Assembly: GCA_021780495.1 (NCBI GenBank)
Contig: JAJXYO010000031.1
Coordinates: 1-64,000 of the forward strand
Source of the DNA: Deltaproteobacteria bacterium
Lineage (GTDB): Bacteria; Desulfobacterota; Desulfuromonadia; Geobacterales; Pseudopelobacteraceae
DNA length: 64,000 nucleotides
Direction: 5' to 3'
The position numbers and the translations under genes are program-made. How positions within the stretch are numbered: position 1 is the stretch's first letter; every line of letters starts with the position of its first letter. The notes beneath the pieces were generated by a model. It was not told the origin of the DNA, searched no databases, and worked only from the letters and a program-made list of their open reading frames with translations. This document shows positions 40,679 to 48,253 of the stretch, one piece after another.

Positions 40679-43600
40679 TCAGCAAATACTTTTAAATTGA
40701 ATGATGTTGTATAAAGTTGATATTTTATCCATGTAATATTTTAAAATTTGATTACGTAAAATGAACGTAAATACTCCAATCTCTTCAGCTGACGTTGGTA
40801 ACAAAGTGTCTGTTCTAGGCAAGGCGTCGTCGTATATACTAAAGGCCTCACATATCCAATCTAAATATGGCCTGCTTTTTATAAACATTTGCACTGTTAC
40901 GCCAGCAAACAGACTAAATTCTACGACATATACCAACAACTCACTTATTATTGTAATGATTGCAGCAATAGCTTCCGCTAATGCAGCAATCATTAGCATG
41001 ATTCCAATAGCTATTGCAGGGGCCAAAATCGCTATAAGTAGCCCTACTGCTACGAATGCAACAACAAAGAGGATGCCTCCACTCAAGCCCCCACTGATCA
41101 TATAACCACCAGCACCAGTTTCTTGATTAATAATGATATAGCCGCAACCATTCCATCCGTTATAATTGATATTTGCTTTAGAGACTGTAACGATTTTTCC
41201 AGAATTGATTGCATTTTGTATATCAGTTTTAACATTCATACCTACTTGTAGCTGAGGCAGTATAGTGGCAATATTTCCCTGATTAACTGTGTAGATCGGT
41301 ATACCTTGGTCATTGGCAATTTTAAGTGCCTTAACGGCACTTATACCTTCTGCCTTGCTGTCAGGTGTTGAGTACAACTGTTCTGGTAAACTGTGTTCCA
41401 ATGTAGAGGAGGTCATACCAATACTGAGCATGTATTGCCTGACGGTGTCATTATTGCCGTCCTTGGCTTTGACATCACTCAACAAGCGGTCAGCATCCAT
41501 ATTGAGTCCACCGGCACCAACGCTGGTTGCTACACCCCACATGCTGGCTACATTTAATTGTGTAGAAAAGATAGTTTCTGACGGCAGCGTGATTGCATTT
41601 ACGTTCAATATTTTTGCTGCGATGAAGTTCATGGTCCCAAGTTCTGCATGGTAACTGAGTGCAGTTGCGTAAAGCAGATCGCCGAGCAGGTCATCTTTAG
41701 TGAGCCCAGTTATATTGTTGCTCTGGAGTTTTGTCTTGATGGTTTCAAGTGTTGCCTTGAGACTGTTTATTTGATCCTGGCTGATCCTGCCCAGGTTGAG
41801 GCCGATGGCCTCGTAGGCACCGGCGGTTATGGTGTTCGATACCATGCTGTTATCGGCTGATGGATCGAAGAAGGTCATGTTGAAGGTTTCTACTGCACCG
41901 AGCGTTACTGCTGTGCCGGTTGCCACTACCTGTCCATCTACCCGCAGCTCCGGCTTGACGTTGATAAGGTACGCCGGGAGAGAAGATGGCAGTTCGCTGG
42001 GTTGAATGGGTGTGCCGTCGGCATGAGGCTTGGGCAGGTATGAGTTGATGACGGCTTCGTCCTGTGATGTGGCGGGAGAATAGCTGAGGGTGATCTTCTT
42101 GCCGGCCAGTTCCGGCAGGCTCTTCGTTATGGTGATGGGGGTGTTGTCGTATGCGTCTTTGGTTACGCTGAAGCTGAGTGTATGCCTCAATGTATCGGGG
42201 ATTTCGGTGAAGGTGCTTCCCTTGACGGCGGTTCGGTACGGCAGGGTACCCAAGAGATAGGGGTATTCCTTTGTGACGATATCTTTCTTGCCGAGGACAT
42301 CACCGACCGTGGCGTTGGGATAATTTTGTAAAAAGAAGCTTTTCAAACGAACCTGGTAGTCTTGCATGGTCTGTAGGGCAAGTATCGAGTTAAAACCAGC
42401 AGAGTAGCCGTTGGTTGTATCGATGGTGGCGGTTGATTGGATCTGGGTCAGGTATGCCTGGGCGTCGAAAGGTACGGCCGCTTTTATGTCGATGCCGTTG
42501 GTGTAGTTGTACTGTTTGTAGGAGGGATCGAGTTTGATCCAGGTGTCACCTTTGCCGTTGATATGCTTGGCACCACGGGAAGGGATGTAGTTGATGAAGG
42601 CTTCTACCCAGACATGTTCCATGCGGGCATGGGTGACCTTGCCGCCTTCGGTCAGGGCTATGGTCGGGATGCCGCCGCTGGACATGAAGTCCAGGGCCGC
42701 CATGGGATCGGTAAAGCCTCCGGCCCAGTTCATGACCTTGTCGATGGGGAGTGTGATGGTGCCGGTGTTGTAACGGGCATGAATGCCTGCTGCTCTAAGC
42801 AGGGCAATCAGGAGCGAGGCGGTGTCGAAGGCGTTGCCCTGTTTGGTGAGCATGGTCATCTGGGCGCCCTGGATGGAACCCCAGGTGGGGACGAATTCGA
42901 TGTTGTTTCTGACCCACTCGTAGATCTTGACCGGGTTGTTACCCAACTCCAGGGCCTTGGCCCGGATCTCGGGGGTGAGCTGGACGTCGATGGTTTCGGC
43001 CAGGTCGGCGGCGGTGGGTGGGGTTACGGCATTGACTATTCCGGAGGTCAGCATTCCGGCCAGTGATCCGATCGAGGCAACCTGAATCCGCTTCTGGTTG
43101 CGCCAGGCGTGCTTGTCCTTCTTCAGGTCCTGATCGAACTCTTCCTTTTTCATCCTGGGTGCACGTTTCTTGAATACCGGCTGACGGTTAGGCAGGTTGT
43201 TGGGGTCGAGTTTCTGGTGGCGGGAGGGGGCCTTGGTCCGTTTCAGGTGATCTTGGATCTTGCGCAGCGCTGTTTCGGCCTCGGCATCGTCCTTGGCCTT
43301 TTCAACCAGTGCGATGTTGTTCTTCAGTTCATTCAGGTTGTCTTCGTACTGTTTGACGAACTTGTGATGGCGTTCCAGGATCTCGGCCGGCAGCTTGGCG
43401 GCTATCAGTTTCTGTTCCGTAGCGGCGAACTCTGCCCGCATCCGGCCGTCGAGTGTGTTGATTTCGTCCCGGTCGGCAAACAGGCGGGCTTTTCTGCCGG
43501 CGATGGCGGTCTTGGGGTCGGCGAGTGAACTCTCCAGATCTGCGGTGATTTTAGAGAAGCGCTCTTCAGGAGCCTCGGCCTTCTTCTGCTGGGCTGCCTT

Positions 43601-43720
43601 TGCCTTATGCTGCTTCGCATCCAACTGCGCCGCATGGGCGATGCTGAAAACACCGCCGGAAGTCCAGGTGAAGAAACCGAGTACGATTACTGATATTATC
43701 CTCGCATGTTTACGAAACAT
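40679..43720 (-). CDS. Secreted transglutaminase-fold protein with hydrophobic C-terminal domain (candidate polymorphic toxin)
   Basis: A 1013-residue protein. The signal peptide is at 1-30 (cleavage AHA-AQ). A charged helical region follows (35-215). The transglutaminase-like core is at about 245-420, with His369 (MEHVWVEAF) and Asp398 (WIKLDPSY) in place, but the catalytic Cys position is Ala297 (QGNAFDTASLL). A beta-rich middle with repeated-looking segments runs from 485 to about 865. A junction motif (ETGAGGYMISGGLSGG) ends near 882. The last 131 residues are AT-rich in coding and carry two or three long hydrophobic stretches, then a charged tail. This architecture, with an immunity-like gene 12 bp downstream and a duplicated N-terminal half beyond it, resembles polymorphic toxins. 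Enzymatic activity of the core is doubtful. The toxin assignment is inference. Confidence 0.75.
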   Translation of the reverse strand: MFRKHARIISVIVLGFFTWTSGGVFSIAHAAQLDAKQHKAKAAQQKKAEAPEERFSKITADLESSLADPKTAIAGRKARLFADRDEINTLDGRMRAEFAATEQKLIAAKLPAEILERHHKFVKQYEDNLNELKNNIALVEKAKDDAEAETALRKIQDHLKRTKAPSRHQKLDPNNLPNRQPVFKKRAPRMKKEEFDQDLKKDKHAWRNQKRIQVASIGSLAGMLTSGIVNAVTPPTAADLAETIDVQLTPEIRAKALELGNNPVKIYEWVRNNIEFVPTWGSIQGAQMTMLTKQGNAFDTASLLIALLRAAGIHARYNTGTITLPIDKVMNWAGGFTDPMAALDFMSSGGIPTIALTEGGKVTHARMEHVWVEAFINYIPSRGAKHINGKGDTWIKLDPSYKQYNYTNGIDIKAAVPFDAQAYLTQIQSTATIDTTNGYSAGFNSILALQTMQDYQVRLKSFFLQNYPNATVGDVLGKKDIVTKEYPYLLGTLPYRTAVKGSTFTEIPDTLRHTLSFSVTKDAYDNTPITITKSLPELAGKKITLSYSPATSQDEAVINSYLPKPHADGTPIQPSELPSSLPAYLINVKPELRVDGQVVATGTAVTLGAVETFNMTFFDPSADNSMVSNTITAGAYEAIGLNLGRISQDQINSLKATLETIKTKLQSNNITGLTKDDLLGDLLYATALSYHAELGTMNFIAAKILNVNAITLPSETIFSTQLNVASMWGVATSVGAGGLNMDADRLLSDVKAKDGNNDTVRQYMLSIGMTSSTLEHSLPEQLYSTPDSKAEGISAVKALKIANDQGIPIYTVNQGNIATILPQLQVGMNVKTDIQNAINSGKIVTVSKANINYNGWNGCGYIIINQETGAGGYMISGGLSGGILFVVAFVAVGLLIAILAPAIAIGIMLMIAALAEAIAAIITIISELLVYVVEFSLFAGVTVQMFIKSRPYLDWICEAFSIYDDALPRTDTLLPTSAEEIGVFTFILRNQILKYYMDKISTLYNIIQFKSIC
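42263..43688 (-). repeat. 1.43-kb direct repeat, copy 1
   Basis: The 5' half of the long transglutaminase-fold gene, matched gap-free by 38216-39641. Both copies are in the same orientation and bracket the variable C-terminus and immunity-like gene, so recombination between them would delete or swap that cassette. Confidence 0.9.
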
Positions 43721-43911
43721 TTCCCCTCCAATAAAATGCCATTCAATTCAATAAAAGTAAGTCTCATGTACTGGGTATCTCCCATAAAGCACAGACAGTG
43801 CCATGTTTGATTTCTGGTAGGTATTACCGAAATTACTCAATATGATATGCAGGTTACAGATTATTGAGGTTTGGAGAGCAGGACATAATTTCATGGAATC
43901 GGGAGGCGTAG

Positions 43912-44009
43912 GTGTAAAGTTTCTTTATAGCACCATTACAAATCCCCGATGATCCGCATAAAACTAAGTTGTATTGATGTGTTACATAAAGTGCAAAGAA
44001 ACTTTACAC
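43912..44009. repeat. 98-bp element with long terminal inverted repeats
   Basis: GTGTAAAGTTTCTTT (43912-43926) is exactly inverted as AAAGAAACTTTACAC (43995-44009), and the pairing extends to GCAC/GTGC with a 3-base bulge, about 19 bp in all. The inner 55-60 bp are AT-rich and non-coding. It has no T-run, so it is not a terminator. It lies 4 bp beyond the stop of the TraB-like gene, in a 290-bp gap before the transglutaminase-fold gene that holds no other feature I can name. A MITE-like insertion or recombination site is possible. Confidence 0.6.
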
Positions 44010-44013
44010 TAGT

Positions 44014-45990
44014 TCACCAGATATAATCCTTCGCAACCTCCCTTTTATCCTTGCCGGCAAGAATGTGCAGTATGCGCAGCTGTTTCAGTTTGTGCGGTGA
44101 GAGACTGCCGAGCGGGATATAGACGATCTGGCGGTCCCGGCGGGCGGCCAGCTGCTTGAAGATGCTGCGGGGAGGACGGGCGGCCGCGTAGATCACATGC
44201 TTCTCGATGGAGTAGTCCAGCGCCGCCAGCAGCAGCGCCTCGGCTCCGGTTGCCGCCGTATGGTAGTCCGGATCGCGCCAGACATCCATCATCCGGCGGG
44301 GTGGATAGGAGAGCATGAAGCCGCCGTACTCGCAGCGGCAGATCCCCGGACCGACGATGTTTTCCGCCGGGTCGGTGGCGTAAAAGGCCATGTCCGATTC
44401 CTGCTCATGCTCCCCCAGCCAGGTCATGCGATAGGGGTAGCGTTCACTGCGCCGATCCTCGTCGAAGATCACCACCAGACAGCCGATGCCCCCCGCCACC
44501 CGCTGCTGTTCCCTGACATAGATGGCCCCTTCGTAGATGTTACGCAGCGTTTCACGCATGTCGATGCCATCCAGCAATGAGGCACTGAACCGCTCCGTTC
44601 GGGTCAGCTCCTCGGAGAGCTGCAGGCAGCCCTTGCGCTTGAGGAAGCGGCCATATTCCTCGATGGCGATATCCTCCGGCGGATAGGAGCAGACCGAGGG
44701 ATCGTCAAAGCCCTCCAACCACTCACCCGGCCGTTTTTCCCGTTTGCGTTTGAGCAACCCCAGTTGCGAAAGCCCTTTGCTGCGCTTCTGGCGGGGACGG
44801 AAACGGATGTGGCGACTGCCGCCCCAGATCTCCTCCGGTGAGATACTGACCGTGGCCAGATCGCTGCTTTCCAGCTGCCAGGGATACCAGGTGGCCAGGC
44901 GGCAGAAGGCATAGGCAAAGTTGTCGTCGATGCAACCGCGGGCCGTCACCAGAAGCTGGAACAGATCCGGCAGCAACATGCCCCCCTGCAGGGCATAGTT
45001 GCGGGCAAAGCGGAAAAAGGCCCGTTTCTGCCAGATGTGCAAGGTCTCGCCGGTTTCCTGGCGATAGTGGCGGGCCGCCTCGCTGAAGAGCCGGTAGATC
45101 AGGCGCTGCCGGTCAAAAAAGACGCCCGCCTGACCGAGATGGCGGGCCGCGCGGCGGATGGCGTGCTCCATCAGCTGCTCTTCGGATACCTGCTGCTTGC
45201 CGCCCTTGATCAGCTCCATGACGTGAAAACGCTTGCGCAGTCCGGCGCCGCTCTCCTCCGGTTCGTCGGGCAGCGGACCGCGCCGCAGCTCGTAGACCGC
45301 CGACAGGAACGGAAAACCGGCCAGGATCTCGCGGCAGGCATCGGGGTGCAGGTTGAATACGGTAACACCCTCGCGGCGGATCCGTTCCAGCGGCGCGGCC
45401 TGCGGAATCGCGAACAGCCCCTTGACCCGCTCCAGATGGGCCATGCCGCAGACAAACAGTATCCGTTGGTGCTTTTGGGCCAGGGTCTGCAGACGGTAGG
45501 CCATACCCTGCTCGCGCCGCTGGTCCTCCCGGCAGGGTGACAGCGTGCCGCAGGCGCTGCGGTATTCGCGGTAATAGGCTTCCAGGCCGATGCGGCAGAT
45601 GCTGTAGGAATCGGGAAGCGGTTCATGCAGGCAGGGATAGGCGTCCGTGTCCACATCGACGAAATACAGCGGGACTCCCAGTTCCAGCGCCTGGCGTGCA
45701 GCTTCCACCAGCGGGTCGGCCGGCTCCACCAGCAGATAGACCGTTTCCGTCCCCCCTGCTGCGGATGACTTCCCCGTGCCGGCCTGATACCTGATCACCG
45801 AGATCTGCGGCAAACGGCGCACTGCCCGCAGAAAGGGAGCCTCCAGGGTCGCTGGCAATTCAATGGCCACAGCATCCGGCCGGACATGGGTAACGGCCAT
45901 TCGCACCAGCTGGGCACATTCCACGCGGTAATGAAGCACCGGCAGGGCGTGGACCCGCCCGAACCGTTCAAGGTAGAGACGTCTGGGCAC
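44014..45990 (-). CDS. TraB/PrgY-like domain protein partnered with a MoxR ATPase
   Basis: A 658-residue protein starting at GTG (45990), two bases after the MoxR gene stop. The N-terminal third resembles the TraB/PrgY/ChaN fold: VRPDAVAIELPATLEAPFL, VPLYFVDVDTDAYP and ILFVCGMAHLERVKGLF with the conserved late glycine and histidine. The middle is helical with a basic patch (HIRFRPRQKRSKG). The C-terminal part has YAAARPPRSIFKQLAARRD. It has no signal peptide, no transmembrane helix and no MIDAS motif of a VWA domain. It may belong near the DUF5682 group found beside MoxR ATPases, but I am not sure. Function unknown; the tight coupling suggests it is the client or effector of the ATPase. Confidence 0.65.
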   Translation of the reverse strand: MPRRLYLERFGRVHALPVLHYRVECAQLVRMAVTHVRPDAVAIELPATLEAPFLRAVRRLPQISVIRYQAGTGKSSAAGGTETVYLLVEPADPLVEAARQALELGVPLYFVDVDTDAYPCLHEPLPDSYSICRIGLEAYYREYRSACGTLSPCREDQRREQGMAYRLQTLAQKHQRILFVCGMAHLERVKGLFAIPQAAPLERIRREGVTVFNLHPDACREILAGFPFLSAVYELRRGPLPDEPEESGAGLRKRFHVMELIKGGKQQVSEEQLMEHAIRRAARHLGQAGVFFDRQRLIYRLFSEAARHYRQETGETLHIWQKRAFFRFARNYALQGGMLLPDLFQLLVTARGCIDDNFAYAFCRLATWYPWQLESSDLATVSISPEEIWGGSRHIRFRPRQKRSKGLSQLGLLKRKREKRPGEWLEGFDDPSVCSYPPEDIAIEEYGRFLKRKGCLQLSEELTRTERFSASLLDGIDMRETLRNIYEGAIYVREQQRVAGGIGCLVVIFDEDRRSERYPYRMTWLGEHEQESDMAFYATDPAENIVGPGICRCEYGGFMLSYPPRRMMDVWRDPDYHTAATGAEALLLAALDYSIEKHVIYAAARPPRSIFKQLAARRDRQIVYIPLGSLSPHKLKQLRILHILAGKDKREVAKDYIW

Positions 45991-45992
45991 GG

Positions 45993-46811
45993 TCAGTCCA
46001 GGTACGACAGGGCTTCATTCCCCAGGATGCGCGTCACCGCCAGCCGCAGCAGGTCCTGCGGCGGAGCGCCACCTGCCGCGGACATCTTGAGGGCGTAACG
46101 GGCGATGTTGATCCCATCCCGAACCGAATAGAGCTCATCCGCTCCATGGGCGCGCTGGAGAAACCCGACCACGTACTTCAAGATGTCGCTCTCGGCAAAG
46201 GGCAGATTCTCGCGCAGGATGACCAGCTCCTCGTCGGCCTCGGGAAAATCGATATAAATCTGGGGTTGCAGGCGGGAATGAATGTATTCCGGGATTTCGA
46301 AGGTGGAAGAGTCGTCGTTCATGGTGACCACGATGCGGAACTCGCGCTGGGCCGGGATACGCAGGCCGGTGATGACCGACTCCACATAGCGCCGGTCATC
46401 CAGCAGCGGCGCCAGGGAGGCCCAGGCCTTCTCGCTCATGCGGTTGCCTTCATCCAGAATCAGCACACCGCCGGTGAGCATGGCCGACACCAGCGATGAG
46501 GCGGCATACTGAATCCTGCCGTCCGGGCCGATCACCGGCGTAACGATCAGATCCTCGGGGCGGGTGTCCATGGTGGCCTGGTACAGGTAGACCGGCCGCT
46601 TCAGCCGCTTGGCAGCGGCGTAGGCCAGGGTGGTCTTCCCTACCCCCGGTTTTCCGATCAATCTGGGGTTGAAGGGCAGATCCCGTTCATCGATGACCAT
46701 CCAGGCCGCCAGCAGTTGTGTCAGCAGCTCTTCCTGACCGACCCAGCGCAGGTTGAGTTCCACCGGTCCGGCCAGCGCAAGGGTTATGTTGTCAAGGGTT
46801 ACCTGATTCAT
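45993..46811 (-). CDS. MoxR-type AAA+ ATPase
   Basis: A 272-residue single AAA+ module. Walker A is GKPGVGKTT, Walker B is GGVLILDEGNRM, sensor 1 is RIVVTMNDDSS, and an arginine-finger region follows at IHSRLQPQIYIDF. MoxR ATPases remodel or insert metals into partner proteins, usually VWA proteins. Here the partner by position is the TraB-like protein that starts 2 bp downstream; no VWA gene is adjacent. It starts 42 bp after the HD-GYP gene in the same direction. Confidence 0.88.
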   Translation of the reverse strand: MNQVTLDNITLALAGPVELNLRWVGQEELLTQLLAAWMVIDERDLPFNPRLIGKPGVGKTTLAYAAAKRLKRPVYLYQATMDTRPEDLIVTPVIGPDGRIQYAASSLVSAMLTGGVLILDEGNRMSEKAWASLAPLLDDRRYVESVITGLRIPAQREFRIVVTMNDDSSTFEIPEYIHSRLQPQIYIDFPEADEELVILRENLPFAESDILKYVVGFLQRAHGADELYSVRDGINIARYALKMSAAGGAPPQDLLRLAVTRILGNEALSYLD

Positions 46812-46853
46812 ATCAATAGCTCCGTATGTCTTGAGACAGCTGTGTGTGGGATG

Positions 46854-47825
46854 TTACAGAATGAATTGCTGAACGTCCTCTGTGCAGACCAGCTTTTCGA
46901 GCGTATCCAGCAAAAGCGGAGAAAACAGCTCCCTCATCTGATGACGCATCAACTGGACGGCAATATGGGGAGGCATGGTCTTGTTGCCATGATTATCGGT
47001 CGTAAGGGTACAATACACATCTGCCACCCCAGTTATCTGGGCGCTCCGCGGAATCTCCCGGCTATCGAGTCCCAGTGGATAGCCACTGGCGTTGCAGCGT
47101 TCATGGTGCAGACGTACGATCGTCAGCGCCACCGGCGAGAGGACCCCCTTGTTCTGCAGGTAGACATAGCCATCCTCAGGGTGTCGTTTCAAGACCTCTA
47201 TCTCAGCCTCGTTCAGCCTGCCGCTCTTGTTCAGGATCTCCTGCGGGACGAAAATCTTGCCGAAGTCGTGCAGGATGGCACCGGTACCGACATCCAGCAT
47301 CTCGTCACGGGACAGGGAATAGGCTTCGGAGTGCATCATCAGCGTCAGGGACGCTACCTGCAATGAATGCACAAAGGTATGGTAATTGTGCGAAATAACC
47401 GTCTCCAGGGAGCTGATCGCATCCGGATAGTTCGACAGGTACAGCATCAGGTTTTCTATCAGGCGCTTGGTACGCTTCAGGTCGGTAGTTTTATCCGGGT
47501 TGTTGAAAATGTCATCCACGAAGTTGATGGATGTCTGGTAGATCATCTTGCCCTTGGCCTTGGCGTTGAGCAGATCGCTTGTGAGCAAGCGCTCGGCGCT
47601 TGCTTCCATGTGACTGGTGATAACATCCATGTCACTTTTGGAAACGAACACGAACTCCACCCCGTTCTTTGAGAGCCGCTCGTGGTCACGATAGCTGAAA
47701 TCACGTCCGCTGCTCTTATAGAGTACGTAGTTGCCCCCGGTTTTTATGTACAGGGCAACATCAGGAAAGACAACCGGCTCGATACTTTCCAGACTGATCG
47801 GAACAAATACCTCTTTAACTGTCAT
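46854..47825 (-). CDS. HD-GYP domain protein
   Basis: A 323-residue protein with an N-terminal domain of about 120 residues without clear family and a C-terminal HD-GYP domain (about 140-310). HD-GYP enzymes break down c-di-GMP or related cyclic dinucleotides. The metal-binding HD is in GAILHDFGKIFVP, and HHERCNASGYP stands where active members have HHExxDGxGYP. The GYP triplet is kept but the Asp-Gly before it is Asn-Ala, so activity may be altered. GGAG precedes the ATG. No receiver domain is present, so it is probably driven by its N-terminal domain. Confidence 0.87.
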   Translation of the reverse strand: MTVKEVFVPISLESIEPVVFPDVALYIKTGGNYVLYKSSGRDFSYRDHERLSKNGVEFVFVSKSDMDVITSHMEASAERLLTSDLLNAKAKGKMIYQTSINFVDDIFNNPDKTTDLKRTKRLIENLMLYLSNYPDAISSLETVISHNYHTFVHSLQVASLTLMMHSEAYSLSRDEMLDVGTGAILHDFGKIFVPQEILNKSGRLNEAEIEVLKRHPEDGYVYLQNKGVLSPVALTIVRLHHERCNASGYPLGLDSREIPRSAQITGVADVYCTLTTDNHGNKTMPPHIAVQLMRHQMRELFSPLLLDTLEKLVCTEDVQQFIL

Positions 47826-47873
47826 AGCGGCAAACTCCGGACGAGATGGGTGATGGTATGAAAAACGGGTGAT

Positions 47874-48092
47874 CTACTCATCTCCCAAAGGCTTGGGGAA
47901 GCAGACATTATGCGGCATATTGGCCTTGGCCCCGCATTCCGAGCATGCAACCGTAGGGTTATCGGTCAGATGCTGGATTTCTATGAACAATTCCATGCGA
48001 GAGAGCCAGCAAATGTGTCCTTTATGCGTTTCCCCGCATCTGCAGAGGGTATCGGTAACGTCGCCGACACGGTGTTCGTTCATGTCTTTCAT
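47874..48092 (-). CDS. Small Cys-rich protein
   Basis: A 72-residue protein with CRC near residue 17, a lone Cys in GHICWLSRME and a C-terminal CSECGAKANMPHNVC, enough for one or two zinc sites. No known family is recognised. It starts from an ATG with AAGG a little far upstream and has a TATAAT-like box about 52-57 bp before the start. It is 48 bp upstream of the HD-GYP gene, so the two may be co-transcribed. Confidence 0.6.
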   Translation of the reverse strand: MKDMNEHRVGDVTDTLCRCGETHKGHICWLSRMELFIEIQHLTDNPTVACSECGAKANMPHNVCFPKPLGDE

Positions 48093-48143
48093 AGTAAGAA
48101 GGCCTTTCAGATAGCTTCAACGTTCATAGTCGCATTCCGTTTT

Positions 48144-48149
48144 ATTATA
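48144..48149 (-). promoter_or_regulatory. Possible -10 box for the small Cys-rich gene
   Basis: TATAAT on the minus strand, about 52-57 bp upstream of the ATG at 48092. The -35 region is poor (TTTCTG-like), so confidence is limited. Confidence 0.35.
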
Positions 48150-48253
48150 CCCCAGCAGGCGAGCGACAGAAAGCTGAATCTACACAGCTGGTTGGCAGCT
48201 TCAAAACAAAATCCCTCTCAAGATCATGTCGAACTACTTCTGCGGGACCTCGC

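Noticed and set aside
43912-44009. Integron attC site
   Set aside because: No RYYYAAC/GTTRRRY core sites and no integrase; the arms are simple perfect inverted repeats.
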